Shown: positions 45,478 through 54,223 of the stretch, piece by piece
How positions within the stretch are numbered: the stretch's first letter is position 1
How the letters are laid out: the number at the start of each line of letters is the position of its first letter
Origin: Pseudomonas sp. RIT288
GTDB taxonomy: Bacteria; Pseudomonadota; Gammaproteobacteria; Pseudomonadales; Pseudomonadaceae
Direction: 5' to 3'
Assembly (NCBI RefSeq): GCF_000631985.1
Contig: NZ_JFYN01000003.1
Span: 62,001-126,000, forward strand
DNA length: 64,000 bases
Translations under genes and position numbers: made by a program
Notes under the pieces: model-generated
Told to the model about the DNA's origin: nothing
The model's database searches: none
The model's input: only the letters and a program-made list of their open reading frames with translations

Positions 45478-45987
45478 ATGACCATTTCCCTGTACGCCGC
45501 ATCCGTCCCGGTTTTTCAACAAATGCTCAACGCCCTGAGCGATGTCCTGAAAAAGGCTGAAGCCCACGCCACCGAGAAAAACATCGATCCGAACGCCTTC
45601 CTGCAAGCGCGCCTGTACCCGGACATGTTCCCGCTGGTGCGTCAGGTGCAGATCGCGGTCGACTTCGCCAAGGGCGTTTCCTCGCGTCTGGCCGAAGTCG
45701 AAATCCCGAAATATGACGACACCGAAACCACCTTCGCCGAGCTGCAGGCGCTGATCGCCAAGGTCCTGGCCTACATCGGCGAGATCAAGCCGGAGCAGAT
45801 CAATGGCAAGGAAGGCATCGAGATCGTGACTCGTCCGGGCACCCCGAAAGAGAAGCGCTTCAGCGGCCAGGCTTACCTGCTGAGCTACGGTCTGCCGCAG
45901 TTCTTCTTCCACGTCACCACCACCTATGCGCTGCTGCGCCACAACGGTGTTGAAGTGGGTAAACGCGATTACATGGGCGCGTACTAA
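45478..45987 (+). CDS. DUF1993 family protein
   Basis: 169 residues. The opening TISLYAASVPVFQQMLNALSDVLKKAE, central FPLVRQVQIAVDFAKG and late FFFHVTTTYALLRHNGVEVGKRDYMG match the DUF1993 family, a four-helix DinB-like fold. It is cytosolic with no known activity. A strong hairpin terminator follows. Confidence 0.92.
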   Translation: MTISLYAASVPVFQQMLNALSDVLKKAEAHATEKNIDPNAFLQARLYPDMFPLVRQVQIAVDFAKGVSSRLAEVEIPKYDDTETTFAELQALIAKVLAYIGEIKPEQINGKEGIEIVTRPGTPKEKRFSGQAYLLSYGLPQFFFHVTTTYALLRHNGVEVGKRDYMGAY

Positions 45988-46002
45988 AACACCCAGCTAC
46001 AA

Positions 46003-46041
46003 AAAAGCCCGCCAAGGTTTGCGCCTTGGCGGGCTTTTTAT
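46003..46041 (+). terminator. Rho-independent terminator after the DUF1993 gene
   Basis: AAAAAAGCCCGCCAAGG, loop TTTGCG, CCTTGGCGGGCTTTTTA. T runs on both strands make it work in either direction, though the next gene on the minus strand ends 100 bases away beyond a REP pair. Confidence 0.93.
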
Positions 46042-46048
46042 TGCTTTT

Positions 46049-46137
46049 TGTAGGAGTGAGCCTGCTCGCGAAGGCGGTGTGTCATTCAAAGGTGAGTTTG
46101 CAGATCAGACGCTATCGCGAGCAGGCTCACTCCTACA
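46049..46137. repeat. REP pair (GGAGTGAGCCTGCTCGCGA family)
   Basis: Inverted arms GTAGGAGTGAGCCTGCTCGC and complement, directly after the terminator and before the sstT stop. Same family as 27688-27776. Confidence 0.92.
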
Positions 46138-46141
46138 GGGG

Positions 46142-47374
46142 TTATGCGGTGCGTTGGGCTTTCGCTTCTTCACCCAGGCATGCCGCAGCGGTGAACAAAA
46201 CGTCAGTCGACGAATTCAGCGCCGTCTCGGCGGAATCCTGCAGCACGCCAATGATGAAACCGACCGCCACCACCTGCATGGCAATCTCGCTCGGAATACC
46301 GAACAGGCTGCACGCCAGCGGAATCAGCAGCAGCGAGCCGCCGGCCACGCCCGAGGCGCCACAGGCACAGATCGCCGCGACGACGCTGAGCAGAATCGCG
46401 GTCGGAATGTCCACGGCAATCCCCAGCGTGTGTACCGCTGCCAGGGTCAGCACGGTGATGGTGATCGCCGCGCCGGCCATGTTGATGGTTGCGCCCAACG
46501 GAATCGATACCGAGTAGGTGTCTTCATGCAAGCCCAGGCGCTTGCTCAGTTCCAGGTTGACCGGAATGTTCGCCGCCGAGCTGCGGGTGAAGAACGCGGT
46601 GATCCCGCTTTCGCGCAGGCACTTGAGGGTCAGCGGATACGGGTTGCGACGCAGTTTCCAGAACACGATCAGCGGGTTCATCACCAGCGCAACGAACAGC
46701 ATGCAGCCCAGCAGCACGCCCAGCAGGTGTGCGTAACCGATCAGTGCGCCGAAGCCAGAGGTTGCGAGGGTCGAGGCCACCAGACCGAAAATGCCCAGGG
46801 GTGCGAAGCGAATCACCACACGCACGATCAGCGTTACACCGTTGGACAGATCGCCAACTACTTCGCGGGTGGTGTCGCCGGCATGGCGAATCGCGACGCC
46901 CATGCCGATCGCCCAGGCCAGAATGCCGATGAAGTTGGCGTTCATCAGGGCGCTTACCGGGTTGTCGACCACGCTCAACAGCAGGCTCTGCAGGACTTCA
47001 GTGATCCCGCCGGGTGCGGTTACCGCCACGTTTTCGGTGGACAGCACCAGATGCGAGGGAAACGCCATGCTGGCGATAACCGCGACCACCGCCGCAGCAA
47101 AGGTGCCGAGCAGATACAGAAACAGGATCGGCCGGATATGGGTTTCCTGACCGTGCTTGTGGTTGGCAATCGATGCCATCACCAGCACGAACACCAGAAT
47201 CGGCGCCACGGCTTTCAGCGCCGAGACGAACACTTTGCCGATGAACGCCGAGCCTTTCGCCGCTTCCGGAGCGAACAGCGCCAAGGTGATACCGGCAATC
47301 AGACCGATCAGGATCTGCGTGACCAGGCTGAGGTTTTTCAGGCGTTGCAATAGAGAAGGGGATGAAGCGGTCAT
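46142..47374 (-). CDS. sstT: Serine/threonine:sodium symporter SstT
   Basis: 410-residue inner-membrane protein of the DAACS (glutamate transporter) fold. Signature regions: [42 protein letters not shown] and [25 protein letters not shown]. These match E. coli SstT (about 414 residues) rather than GltP. It takes up serine and threonine with sodium. Monocistronic; the 336-base gap upstream holds its promoter and that of the next MFS gene, but nothing else is seen there. Confidence 0.95.
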   Translation of the reverse strand: MTASSPSLLQRLKNLSLVTQILIGLIAGITLALFAPEAAKGSAFIGKVFVSALKAVAPILVFVLVMASIANHKHGQETHIRPILFLYLLGTFAAAVVAVIASMAFPSHLVLSTENVAVTAPGGITEVLQSLLLSVVDNPVSALMNANFIGILAWAIGMGVAIRHAGDTTREVVGDLSNGVTLIVRVVIRFAPLGIFGLVASTLATSGFGALIGYAHLLGVLLGCMLFVALVMNPLIVFWKLRRNPYPLTLKCLRESGITAFFTRSSAANIPVNLELSKRLGLHEDTYSVSIPLGATINMAGAAITITVLTLAAVHTLGIAVDIPTAILLSVVAAICACGASGVAGGSLLLIPLACSLFGIPSEIAMQVVAVGFIIGVLQDSAETALNSSTDVLFTAAACLGEEAKAQRTA

Positions 47375-47710
47375 AACGGCATCTCTGATTTTTTATAGGG
47401 TGCAAGGTTGCGTGAAACCGGTGATACATCGGGGGCAGGTCACCGGCACGAACCGAAAGGGCTGACGCGCCATCAACGCTGTTAAACAGGCCGCTGAATA
47501 GGGTGTACGTTTTTCAGGGCGCGGACTTTATCACAGCGCAGGCGTTATCCTTCAGGCCTGTGACGATCTGCCACCGGACAGATCGGCAAGTCGGCAGGTT
47601 TGTGCAAGTCAGTCCGGAAACACTCTGTTAAGATTCACCATCCTCATTTTCATAGTCTGCCAGCGGGCCTTTCGGTCATCGCTGGTGTCGTCGTTTTGCT
47701 GGAGTTGCTC

Positions 47711-48874
47711 ATGCTGTTGCCCATTCTTCTGTTGTCCGCCGCCGGATTCACGGTGCTGACCACGGAATTCGTCATCGTCGGCCTGTTGCCGGCCATTGCC
47801 CGCGACCTGGCGGTTACCATTCCGCAGGCCGGTCTGCTGGTGACTTTATTCGCTTTCACAGTGGCGATGTTCGGTCCATTCCTGACCGCGTATTTCGCCC
47901 GTTTCGAGCGGCGCAAGCTGTTCATCACCATTCTGATCATGTTCGGCCTGGCCAACACGGTGGCGGCGCTGGCGCCGAACATCTGGGTCATGGCCATCGC
48001 CCGGTTGATCCCGGCGCTCGGCCTGCCGGTATTCTGGGCCTTGGCCAGTGAGACCGCAGTGGACATCGTCGGTCCGGATTACGCCGGGCGCGCGATTGCC
48101 AAGATCGGCTTCGGCATTGTTTGCGCGACGGTGTTCGGCATTCCGGTGGGCACGTTGATTTCCGATGCGTTCGGCTGGCGCAGTGCGTTCGCGATTCTGG
48201 CGGTGATTGCTTTCGCCAAGGCCTTGCTGCTGTTTGTTTACCTGCCGAAAACCAGCCTGCACCAGCATCAGGTCAGTTTCGCCTCGCAGTTCAAGATCCT
48301 GCGCAACCCGCTGATGATCGGCCATGTGCTGTTGTCGATTCTGGTATTCAGCGGCATGTTCACTGCCTACACCTATCTGGCCGACATTCTTGAACGTCTG
48401 GCCGGGTTCAACGGTACGCTGGTTGGCTGGTGCCTGATGGGCTTTGGTGCGGTCGGGCTGATCGGCAACTCGCTGGGCGGTCGCGCGGTGGATCGTCATC
48501 CGTTGGGCGCTTCGGTGTTGTTCTGCGCGTTCATGATCGCCGGCATGGTCTCGCTGGTGCCGAACATTCACTCGACGGTGGGTCTGGCAGTGGCCATGGG
48601 CATCTGGGGTATCACCCAGGCTGCGTTGTTCCTGGTCAGCCATGTGCGGCTGATGAAAGCCGCACCGGAAGCGCCAGCCTTTGCCGCCTCGCTGAACATC
48701 GCCGGAGCCAACCTCGGGATCGGTCTGGGCGCGATGATCGGCGGTCGGGTGATCGACAGTGCCGGCCTCGGTTTTCTGGGGTTCGCCGCAGCCGGTTTCA
48801 TTCTGTTGTCGGTGTTCCTTGCCATGGTGTTGATGACGCTCAAGCCGCGCGAAGAGTGCGCCCAGGCGTCATAA
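47711..48874 (+). CDS. MFS transporter, DHA1 family
   Basis: 387 residues from the ATG at 47711, which has GGAG seven bases upstream; the frame opens at 47600 but the extension is not membrane-like. About 12 hydrophobic segments are visible. The start of the core (TTEFVIVGLLPAIARDLAVTIPQAG) and GIPVGTLISDAFGWRSAFAI in segment 5 are typical of AraJ/YdhP-like exporters. It is convergent with the LysR gene, sharing six bases at the stops. Confidence 0.9.
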   Translation: MLLPILLLSAAGFTVLTTEFVIVGLLPAIARDLAVTIPQAGLLVTLFAFTVAMFGPFLTAYFARFERRKLFITILIMFGLANTVAALAPNIWVMAIARLIPALGLPVFWALASETAVDIVGPDYAGRAIAKIGFGIVCATVFGIPVGTLISDAFGWRSAFAILAVIAFAKALLLFVYLPKTSLHQHQVSFASQFKILRNPLMIGHVLLSILVFSGMFTAYTYLADILERLAGFNGTLVGWCLMGFGAVGLIGNSLGGRAVDRHPLGASVLFCAFMIAGMVSLVPNIHSTVGLAVAMGIWGITQAALFLVSHVRLMKAAPEAPAFAASLNIAGANLGIGLGAMIGGRVIDSAGLGFLGFAAAGFILLSVFLAMVLMTLKPREECAQAS

Positions 48875-49768
48875 CGCGGTAAACAGCTCGCGTCGGGCAC
48901 CTTCGGTAATCGCAACGATGCCGGGGTGCTTGACCTTGCGCTCCACCGAAATGGCATAGAACGACTCGGTCACCGCGTCGGTCTGGCCAATCACGTCGAC
49001 GCTGTACTGGCGTTTGACTTCATCGGCAATCACGCTTGGGCCGATGAAGATCCCGCTGCCCGATTGGCCGAAGGCCTGCATCAGTGCGCTGTCATCGAAC
49101 TCCCCGACGATTCGCGGCTGGATCTGCTGCTCGGCAAACCAGCGCTGCAAACGGCTGCGCACCACGGTTTCCGCGCCGGGAATCAACAGCGGTGCACCGT
49201 TGAGGCTGCGCGGAAAATCCTGCCCGTATTGCGCCGCCAACTGCGCGGTGGCGAAGAAACTGATCCCACACTCGCCGAGCTTCTGGCTGTAGCCCTTGAT
49301 GTCGAGGTGCGACGGCATCGGGCTGTCGGAAATCACCAGATCCAGGCGCTGGATCGCCAGATCCGCCAGCAGGCGTTCGAGTTTGTCTTCGCGGCAGGTG
49401 ATGCGCAGCGGCTCGTGCAACTCCATGGTCGGCGCGATCAGGCGGTAGACGATGGATTTAGGCACCACGTCCGCCACGCCGACGCGGAACAGGATCTGCT
49501 GCTCGCCAGGCTGCGCGCGCAGCATCAGCTCCAGCTCGCCGCCTAACTGAAACATCTGCTCGGCGTAGGGCAGGGCCTGGCGTCCGGCTTCGGTCAGTTC
49601 CAGTTGGCGGCCGACTCGTTGAAACAACTCGATGCCGTAAGTTTGTTCGAGCAGTGATATCTGTCCGCTGATGGTTTGCGGCGTGAGGTTAAGTTGCTCG
49701 CAGGCACGCACGATGCTGCCGGTCTTGGCGACCACCCAGAAGTAATGCAGTTGTCGGTAATTCAGCAC
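48869..49768 (-). CDS. nhaR: LysR-family regulator, NhaR-like
   Basis: 299 residues from a GTG at 49768 with GGGGAA upstream; the longer frame from 49825 would run into a REP pair. The HTH region LNYRQLHYFWVVAKTGSIVRACEQLNLTPQTISGQI (in pieces) and HEPLRITCREDKLERLLADLAIQRLDLVISDSP closely resemble E. coli NhaR, which activates the sodium/proton antiporter gene nhaA and other stress genes. nhaA is not in the window, so the targets here are inferred. Confidence 0.88.
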   Translation of the reverse strand: MLNYRQLHYFWVVAKTGSIVRACEQLNLTPQTISGQISLLEQTYGIELFQRVGRQLELTEAGRQALPYAEQMFQLGGELELMLRAQPGEQQILFRVGVADVVPKSIVYRLIAPTMELHEPLRITCREDKLERLLADLAIQRLDLVISDSPMPSHLDIKGYSQKLGECGISFFATAQLAAQYGQDFPRSLNGAPLLIPGAETVVRSRLQRWFAEQQIQPRIVGEFDDSALMQAFGQSGSGIFIGPSVIADEVKRQYSVDVIGQTDAVTESFYAISVERKVKHPGIVAITEGARRELFTAL

Positions 49769-49782
49769 GCTACGGTTCCCCC

Positions 49783-49861
49783 TGTAGGAGCTGCCGCAGG
49801 CTGCGATCTTTTGATCTTGCTCCAAAAAATCAAAAGATCGCAGCCTGCGACAGCTCCTGCA
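49783..49861. repeat. REP pair (GGAGCTGCCGCAGGCTGCGATC family)
   Basis: Head-to-head pair starting only 15 bases upstream of the nhaR-like GTG, so any promoter for that gene must lie within or beyond it. The right arm has a single change (CCTGCGACAGCTCCTGC). Confidence 0.9.
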
Positions 49862-49996
49862 CTGATTGTCATAGTTCGTTAACGCCGAAGTATAGACGCT
49901 AAAAATACGAATTTTCCTGAAGTGTTTGTCTCCTTAGAATGCCCAGCCATCGACGGGCGGTCTGTGACCCTGTCTGTTCATTCGAAGGAAAGCCTC

Positions 49997-50239
49997 ATGA
50001 AATACACAATCCCTGCACTGATGTTTACGTCTTTACTGCTTATGGCCGGTTGCGATCAGGCCGAGCAAAGCGCCCAGCAGTTGATGGGCAAGGCCGCCGA
50101 AAGCGCCAAACAGGCGATCGACGATACGCACAAGGCTGCTGAACAGGCGCTCAGCGACGCCACCGGCGGCCTGATCGAGAAAAAAGAAACACCGGAAAAA
50201 GACGCGGAAAAATCCGAATCTTCCTCCAAGACCATTTAA
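49997..50239 (+). CDS. Small lipoprotein of unknown function
   Basis: 80 residues. The signal sequence MKYTIPALMFTSLLLMAGC has a lipobox (LMAGC), so Cys19 is probably lipidated. The mature part is a charged, alanine-rich helix (AEQSAQQLMGKAAESAKQAID) with a lysine/glutamate tail. The start has AAGGAAAG upstream. It lies 29 bases before the TerC gene on the same strand and is perhaps co-transcribed. Confidence 0.82.
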   Translation: MKYTIPALMFTSLLLMAGCDQAEQSAQQLMGKAAESAKQAIDDTHKAAEQALSDATGGLIEKKETPEKDAEKSESSSKTI

Positions 50240-50268
50240 ACCGTCTTACACAGAGTCAGGACTGACCC

Positions 50269-51018
50269 ATGGAATATCTGTTAGAACTCGCCGCCAGCCC
50301 CGCCGCCTGGGTTGCTTTGGCCACATTGGTGGTGATGGAGATCGTGCTCGGCATCGATAACCTGATCTTTATTTCGATCCTGACCAACAAGCTGCCCGTG
50401 CAGCATCGGCAGAAGGCGCGTCGGATCGGTATCGGCATGGCGCTGATCCTGCGTCTGGCTCTGTTGAGCACCATCGCCTTCATCGTGCAGTTGACCGCCC
50501 CTGTGATCGAAATCATGGGCCAAGCGTTCTCCTGGAAGGACATGATCCTGATTGCCGGTGGTCTGTTCCTGGTGTGGAAAGCCACGACCGAGATCCATCA
50601 CAGCATGGACCCGGCCCCGGAAGACCCGAAAAGCGCGACATCGACCGTGACCCTGGGCTTCGCTGCCGCGATCGGTCAGATCCTGATGCTGGACATGGTG
50701 TTTTCCATCGACAGCATCATTACCGCGGTGGGCATGACTGAGCACTTGCCGATCATGGTGATCGCGGTGGTGGTGTCGGTGATGGTGATGCTGTTTGCGG
50801 CTGAGCCGCTGGCCAAGTTCATCAACGACAACCCGACGGTGGTGATGCTGGCGCTGGGCTTCCTGATCATGATCGGCATGACGCTGATCGCCGAAGGTTT
50901 CGGCGCCCATGTGCCGAAAGGTTATGTGTACGCGGCCATGGCCTTCTCGGCAGCGATTGAAGTGCTGAACATGATGTCGCGCCGGACGAAGCAGAAGAAG
51001 TTGGCTCAGCAGGCGTAA
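50269..51018 (+). CDS. TerC family integral membrane protein
   Basis: 249 residues with seven hydrophobic segments. The TerC signature is clear: [20 protein letters not shown] in the first segment and the mirrored [15 protein letters not shown] in the fifth, both with the buried Asp. Length fits the E. coli YgdQ/YoaE-type members without added CBS domains. Proposed roles in the family are metal (manganese) export or tellurite resistance; nothing here proves one. A strong terminator follows. Confidence 0.93.
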   Translation: MEYLLELAASPAAWVALATLVVMEIVLGIDNLIFISILTNKLPVQHRQKARRIGIGMALILRLALLSTIAFIVQLTAPVIEIMGQAFSWKDMILIAGGLFLVWKATTEIHHSMDPAPEDPKSATSTVTLGFAAAIGQILMLDMVFSIDSIITAVGMTEHLPIMVIAVVVSVMVMLFAAEPLAKFINDNPTVVMLALGFLIMIGMTLIAEGFGAHVPKGYVYAAMAFSAAIEVLNMMSRRTKQKKLAQQA

Positions 51019-51035
51019 TCTGCAACAAATGAAAA

Positions 51036-51071
51036 GGCCGGCTGGACTCCAGGAGTCCAGCCGGCCTTTTT
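51036..51071 (+). terminator. Rho-independent terminator after the TerC gene
   Basis: GGCCGGCTGGACT pairs with AGTCCAGCCGGCC, followed by TTTTT. A long perfect stem 17 bases after the stop. Confidence 0.95.
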
Positions 51072-51073
51072 GC

Positions 51074-51229
51074 TTTATGGCTTATGGCTTATGGCTTATG
51101 GCTTATGGCTCATGCCTTATGGCCTATGCCTCATGCCTCATGGCTTATGGCCTATGCCTCATGGCTATGGCTATGGCTATGGCTCATGCCTTGTGGCTTG
51201 TGGTTTGTGGCTTATGGCTTGTGCTTATG
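51074..51229. repeat. Heptanucleotide tandem array (CTTATGG and variants)
   Basis: About 22 units in a row, mostly 7 bases long: CTTATGG, CTCATGC, CCTATGC, CTCATGG, CTTGTGG. Three consecutive 6-base CTATGG units lie at 51165-51182. The array begins right after the TerC terminator and ends at a REP pair. Frames through it encode repetitive MAYGLWL peptides, which I treat as a by-product. Confidence 0.92.
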
Positions 51230-51300
51230 TAGGAGCTGCCGAAGGCTGCGATCTTTTGACTTTGAAGATCAAGAGATCGCAGCCTTCGGCAGCTCCTACA
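51229..51300. repeat. REP pair (GGAGCTGCCGAAGGCTGCGATC variant)
   Basis: Both arms carry CCGAAGGC/GCCTTCGG in place of CCGCAGGC/GCCTGCGG, a compensated change in both arms. It is followed by nine G at 51301-51309. Confidence 0.9.
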
Positions 51301-51333
51301 GGGGGGGGGCATATCTGGCGACGTGGCAAAGGT

Positions 51334-51501
51334 TCAGTGCGCAGTCGCGTGGCGGGTACGGTGCTTTTCAGGCTTGTGCGCCGAGGCCGATTCAACCGGG
51401 TGGTGATGGCGACGCGAAATTCGCAGCACCCCCCACAACATGGCAGTGGCCACGGCCAGCCAGCCGGCGATCAGCATTACGATAGTCATGGTCAGGCTCA
51501 T
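51334..51501 (-). CDS. Small single-span membrane protein (55 residues)
   Basis: Reads MSLTMTIVMLIAGWLAVATA, then MLWGVLRISRRHHHPVES and a basic, His-rich tail ending RTRHATAH. One membrane helix covers about residues 5-25, followed by a positively charged cytoplasmic tail. AGAGGAGGCACTG just before the ATG is a very good ribosome site. No family recognised. Confidence 0.75.
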   Translation of the reverse strand: MSLTMTIVMLIAGWLAVATAMLWGVLRISRRHHHPVESASAHKPEKHRTRHATAH

Positions 51502-51721
51502 CAGTGCCTCCTCTTTGCCCTGCGTCGGGCACTCACTTTTTCAATTCGCTCTGTTTCAGTGACAGTCTAGACAATGGGGTGTTTCAGACTATTGACCAAA
51601 GGTCGGTGATGACCAATCAGTTCGCTCTATGCAATCGATCGGTCTGCGGTTTAAGGCTATACCGCAGGCGTGCGCCGCCCTATGATCGCAGGCGTTGCCG
51701 GAACACGATGACCGGCGTCTG

Positions 51722-52405
51722 ATGAGAGTGACGATGGTGCAGGTATTTTCTCGATTGCGAGGGGCGCTGCTGGCAGCCGGTTGCGCGGCCGTGTTGGCGG
51801 GGTGTGCGGGCAGCGTGGCGCCGCAGGTCAAGCGTCTGCCAGAGCGGGTCGAACTCAGCGGCACGTTCTATCGCGGCGAAGCCAATCAGAGTGGTCCGCA
51901 AGTGCTGGCCAGCCTGTTGTCGCAGCAGGGCATCATGATCACGCCGGGCCTGCTGGAAAAACCGTTGCATCTGCCGGGGGCACAGGATCAGTTGCAGCAG
52001 AATCTGCAGAACCTGGCCCGTGATTACGGCATGGTGGTCTATCCGCTGGACAAGAACCTGCCTGCCTTGTTGACCCAGGTGGCGGCCGGTTATCCGGTGA
52101 TGGTGCGCTTCAGTGAAGGCTCGGCGTTCTGGGCTGAACCGCGTTACGCGATCCTTTCCGGTTATGACCGGCTGAAACAGAAGGTGCTGTTGCGCGCCGG
52201 GATGAATCGCCGCGAACTGATGAGTTTCAGTTCCTTTGAATCAGCCTTCGAAAAATCCGGCGGCTGGGCGGTACTGATCCAGAAACCGTCGCAGATTCCT
52301 GCCGAAGTCGACCGCCAGCGCTGGCTCAAGGCCGCGGACGAGCTGGCACAGGCCGGCCAGGAACGTGAAGCGGCGCAAGCCAGAAAAGCCTTGGCCGCAC
52401 ATTAA
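51722..52405 (+). CDS. Lipoprotein with C39-peptidase-like fold lacking catalytic residues
   Basis: 227 residues from the ATG at 51722; ATG 51734 is an alternative. The lipobox AVLAGC gives a lipidated Cys near residue 26. The NQSGPQVLASLLSQQGI block looks like the C39/papain-like entry (usually CGPAALAMVL) with Ser in place of the catalytic Cys. RYAILSGYDRLKQKVLL looks like the His strand with Tyr in place of His. If right, it is an inactive peptidase-like binding protein in the envelope. The C-terminal 40 residues form a charged helix (ADELAQAGQEREAAQARKAL). The fold call is tentative; the lipoprotein call is good. Confidence 0.72.
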   Translation: MRVTMVQVFSRLRGALLAAGCAAVLAGCAGSVAPQVKRLPERVELSGTFYRGEANQSGPQVLASLLSQQGIMITPGLLEKPLHLPGAQDQLQQNLQNLARDYGMVVYPLDKNLPALLTQVAAGYPVMVRFSEGSAFWAEPRYAILSGYDRLKQKVLLRAGMNRRELMSFSSFESAFEKSGGWAVLIQKPSQIPAEVDRQRWLKAADELAQAGQEREAAQARKALAAH

Positions 52406-52495
52406 CCTTCCGTTCGTCATCTGCCGGGCACCCCTCACGCCCGGCATGCCTCTTAACGATAGAACCCGAATTCGCGGGTGAGTCAGGAGGCAAGC

Positions 52496-52702
52496 ATGGC
52501 AGATTCTCCATCCCCGAAAGGCCCGCACTCAAGCGAGCATTCTTCCGGTCATGATCTGGGTTTCGATCCGGATTCGCCGGATCTCGACGATCCGCAGGTT
52601 GATCCGGTCGGCCCCGCCAAGGCGCCGCGAGACGTGCAACCCGACGACGACAGTCAGCGGCCGGCCAAGCCCTATGATCCGTTGGCCGATCTGAAACCGT
52701 GA
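52496..52702 (+). CDS. Small acidic, proline-rich protein (68 residues)
   Basis: Starts at the ATG at 52496 with AGGAGG upstream. The sequence is rich in D, P, S and H (HDLGFDPDSPDLDDPQVDP) and lacks hydrophobic segments, so it is probably disordered. No known family. The next small gene, 12 bases on, is similar in character. Confidence 0.75.
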   Translation: MADSPSPKGPHSSEHSSGHDLGFDPDSPDLDDPQVDPVGPAKAPRDVQPDDDSQRPAKPYDPLADLKP

Positions 52703-52714
52703 AGTGAGGTGCGT

Positions 52715-52912
52715 ATGAGTACCGATTCCAGCTTCGACGATAAAAAACCGGACAGCGTGCCTACCACGCCTGAGGACGACGTGGATCCTGTGCTGGATCC
52801 GGACAGCCCGCTGCGGGATCCGTTGGCACGGCCTAATGTACTGACCCCAGATCCAAGCGCTGGCGGCGACGGCATTCCGGACGACGACAAAATGCCGTTA
52901 CCCAATGATTGA
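52715..52912 (+). CDS. Small acidic, proline-rich protein (65 residues)
   Basis: Starts at the ATG at 52715 with GAGG upstream. It shares the DPDSPxxDP pattern with the preceding gene (VDPVLDPDSPLRDPLARP) and ends DDDKMPLPND. Probably disordered. The pair looks like an old duplication in one operon. Function unknown. Confidence 0.75.
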   Translation: MSTDSSFDDKKPDSVPTTPEDDVDPVLDPDSPLRDPLARPNVLTPDPSAGGDGIPDDDKMPLPND

Positions 52913-52938
52913 ATAAAGGACATTTAACCACTGGCTAA

Positions 52939-53040
52939 TGTGGCGAGGGAGCTTGCTCCCGCTGGACTGCGCAGCAGGCCTTTCTGGTTAAAAAAGAAGG
53001 TCCGCTACGCGCCCCAGCGGGAGCAAGCTCCCTCGCCACA
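52939..53040. repeat. REP pair (GTGGCGAGGGAGCTTGCTCCC family)
   Basis: Inverted arms GTGGCGAGGGAGCTTGCTCC and complement, between the small acidic genes and pbpG. Same family as 4654-4768 and 23896-24007. Confidence 0.9.
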
Positions 53041-53055
53041 GGTGGGTAGGTCGGG

Positions 53056-53994
53056 TTACTTGGAGGCTTCAACCACGCCGCTCTGGCGCGACTTGAGGTT
53101 TTTCTCGGCCTTGTATTGCTGTGCAACTGCCGGGACGCTGGCGCTACGGCCAGTTTCCATCCAGCTGCGGATACGGCTGGCATCGGCGAAGTGCGTGTAC
53201 TTGCCGAACGCATCGAGAATCACTAGGGCGACCGGACGATTGCTCATCCGCGTTACCAGCACCAGGCAATGACCCGCCGGGTTGGTAAAGCCGGTTTTGG
53301 TGATCTTGATGTCCCAGTCAGCCTTGTTCACCAGGTGATCGGTGTTGCGGAAACCCAGGGTGTAATTGGGTTTGCGGAACGCTACGGTTTTTTCCTTGGT
53401 GGTGGTCAGCTCGCTGAGGATCGGATGCTTGCTCGCGGCCACCAGCAGTTTGCTCAAGTCGCGGGCGGTGGACACGTTGCGTTCAGACAGCCCGGTCGGC
53501 TCGACATAGTGAGTGTTGGTCATGCCCAGCGCTTTGGCCTTGGCGTTCATCGCGGCGATGAACGCGGCGTAACCGCCTGGATAGTGATGCGCGAGGCTGG
53601 CGGCCGCACGGTTCTCCGAGGACATCAGGGCAATCAGCAGCATCTCGCGACGCGGCAGTTCGCTCTTCAGTTTGACTCGGGAGAACACGCCTTTCATTTC
53701 CGGCGTGTGGCTGATGTCGACGTCGATCCATTCGTCCATGTTCTGGTGCGCTTCAACCACGACCAGTCCGGTCATCAATTTGCTCACCGAGGCGATCGGC
53801 ACGATCACATCCGGGTTGCTCGAATAGATGACTTTATTGGTCTGCAAATCCATAAGCAGGGCGCTGCCGGAGGCGATCTTCAGTTGCGAAGCATCGCGTG
53901 GCGCGGCGGTAGTTTCAGCGGCGTTGACGGTTGGCGTGACGAATGTGCCTGAAAAAGCAAAAACCAGGCTCAGGATCGAAAGACGAATTTTCAC
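53056..53994 (-). CDS. pbpG: D-alanyl-D-alanine endopeptidase PBP7
   Basis: 312-residue periplasmic serine peptidase. The signal peptide covers residues 1-25. Active-site motifs: S-x-x-K at Ser69-Lys72 ([11 protein letters not shown]), S-x-N at Ser126-Asn128 ([10 protein letters not shown]) and K-T-G ([13 protein letters not shown]). It cleaves D-Ala-meso-DAP cross-links in peptidoglycan. Length and motifs match E. coli PbpG (about 310). There is no C-terminal membrane anchor, as in that protein. Single gene. Confidence 0.95.
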   Translation of the reverse strand: MKIRLSILSLVFAFSGTFVTPTVNAAETTAAPRDASQLKIASGSALLMDLQTNKVIYSSNPDVIVPIASVSKLMTGLVVVEAHQNMDEWIDVDISHTPEMKGVFSRVKLKSELPRREMLLIALMSSENRAAASLAHHYPGGYAAFIAAMNAKAKALGMTNTHYVEPTGLSERNVSTARDLSKLLVAASKHPILSELTTTKEKTVAFRKPNYTLGFRNTDHLVNKADWDIKITKTGFTNPAGHCLVLVTRMSNRPVALVILDAFGKYTHFADASRIRSWMETGRSASVPAVAQQYKAEKNLKSRQSGVVEASK

Positions 53995-54177
53995 GCGGGC
54001 GAACTCATAAAGGTTGGATATTCCGTTAGTTTGTAACGGGTTATTTCTTCAAAGCGTCGCATTCTAGAAGTATGGCTGAAGATCTGTCGATGGTTGTTTG
54101 AATGACCTGAAAATCTCGTGAAAAGGCCTGTAAAAAGAGGGGTTTCCGGCGAACGGTTAGTGTTTTTTCTCAGATAC

Positions 54178-54208
54178 GAAAAACCCCGCACAAGGCGGGG
54201 TTCTTTTA
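54178..54208 (-). terminator. Rho-independent terminator of folD
   Basis: ACCCCGCACAAGGCGGGGT on the plus strand with AAAAA on its left; read on the minus strand it ends in TTTTT. It lies 16 bases after the folD stop. Confidence 0.9.
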
Positions 54209-54223
54209 TTGCGGAAAAACGTC

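Noticed and set aside
51029..51570. Open frames through the heptanucleotide array (MAYGLWL repeats)
   Set aside because: A 7-base repeat opens all frames alike. There is no ribosome site and the frames cross a terminator and a REP pair.
4654..53040. Repeated palindromes considered as a CRISPR array
   Set aside because: The copies are scattered over tens of kilobases as inverted pairs, with no regular spacers and no cas genes.
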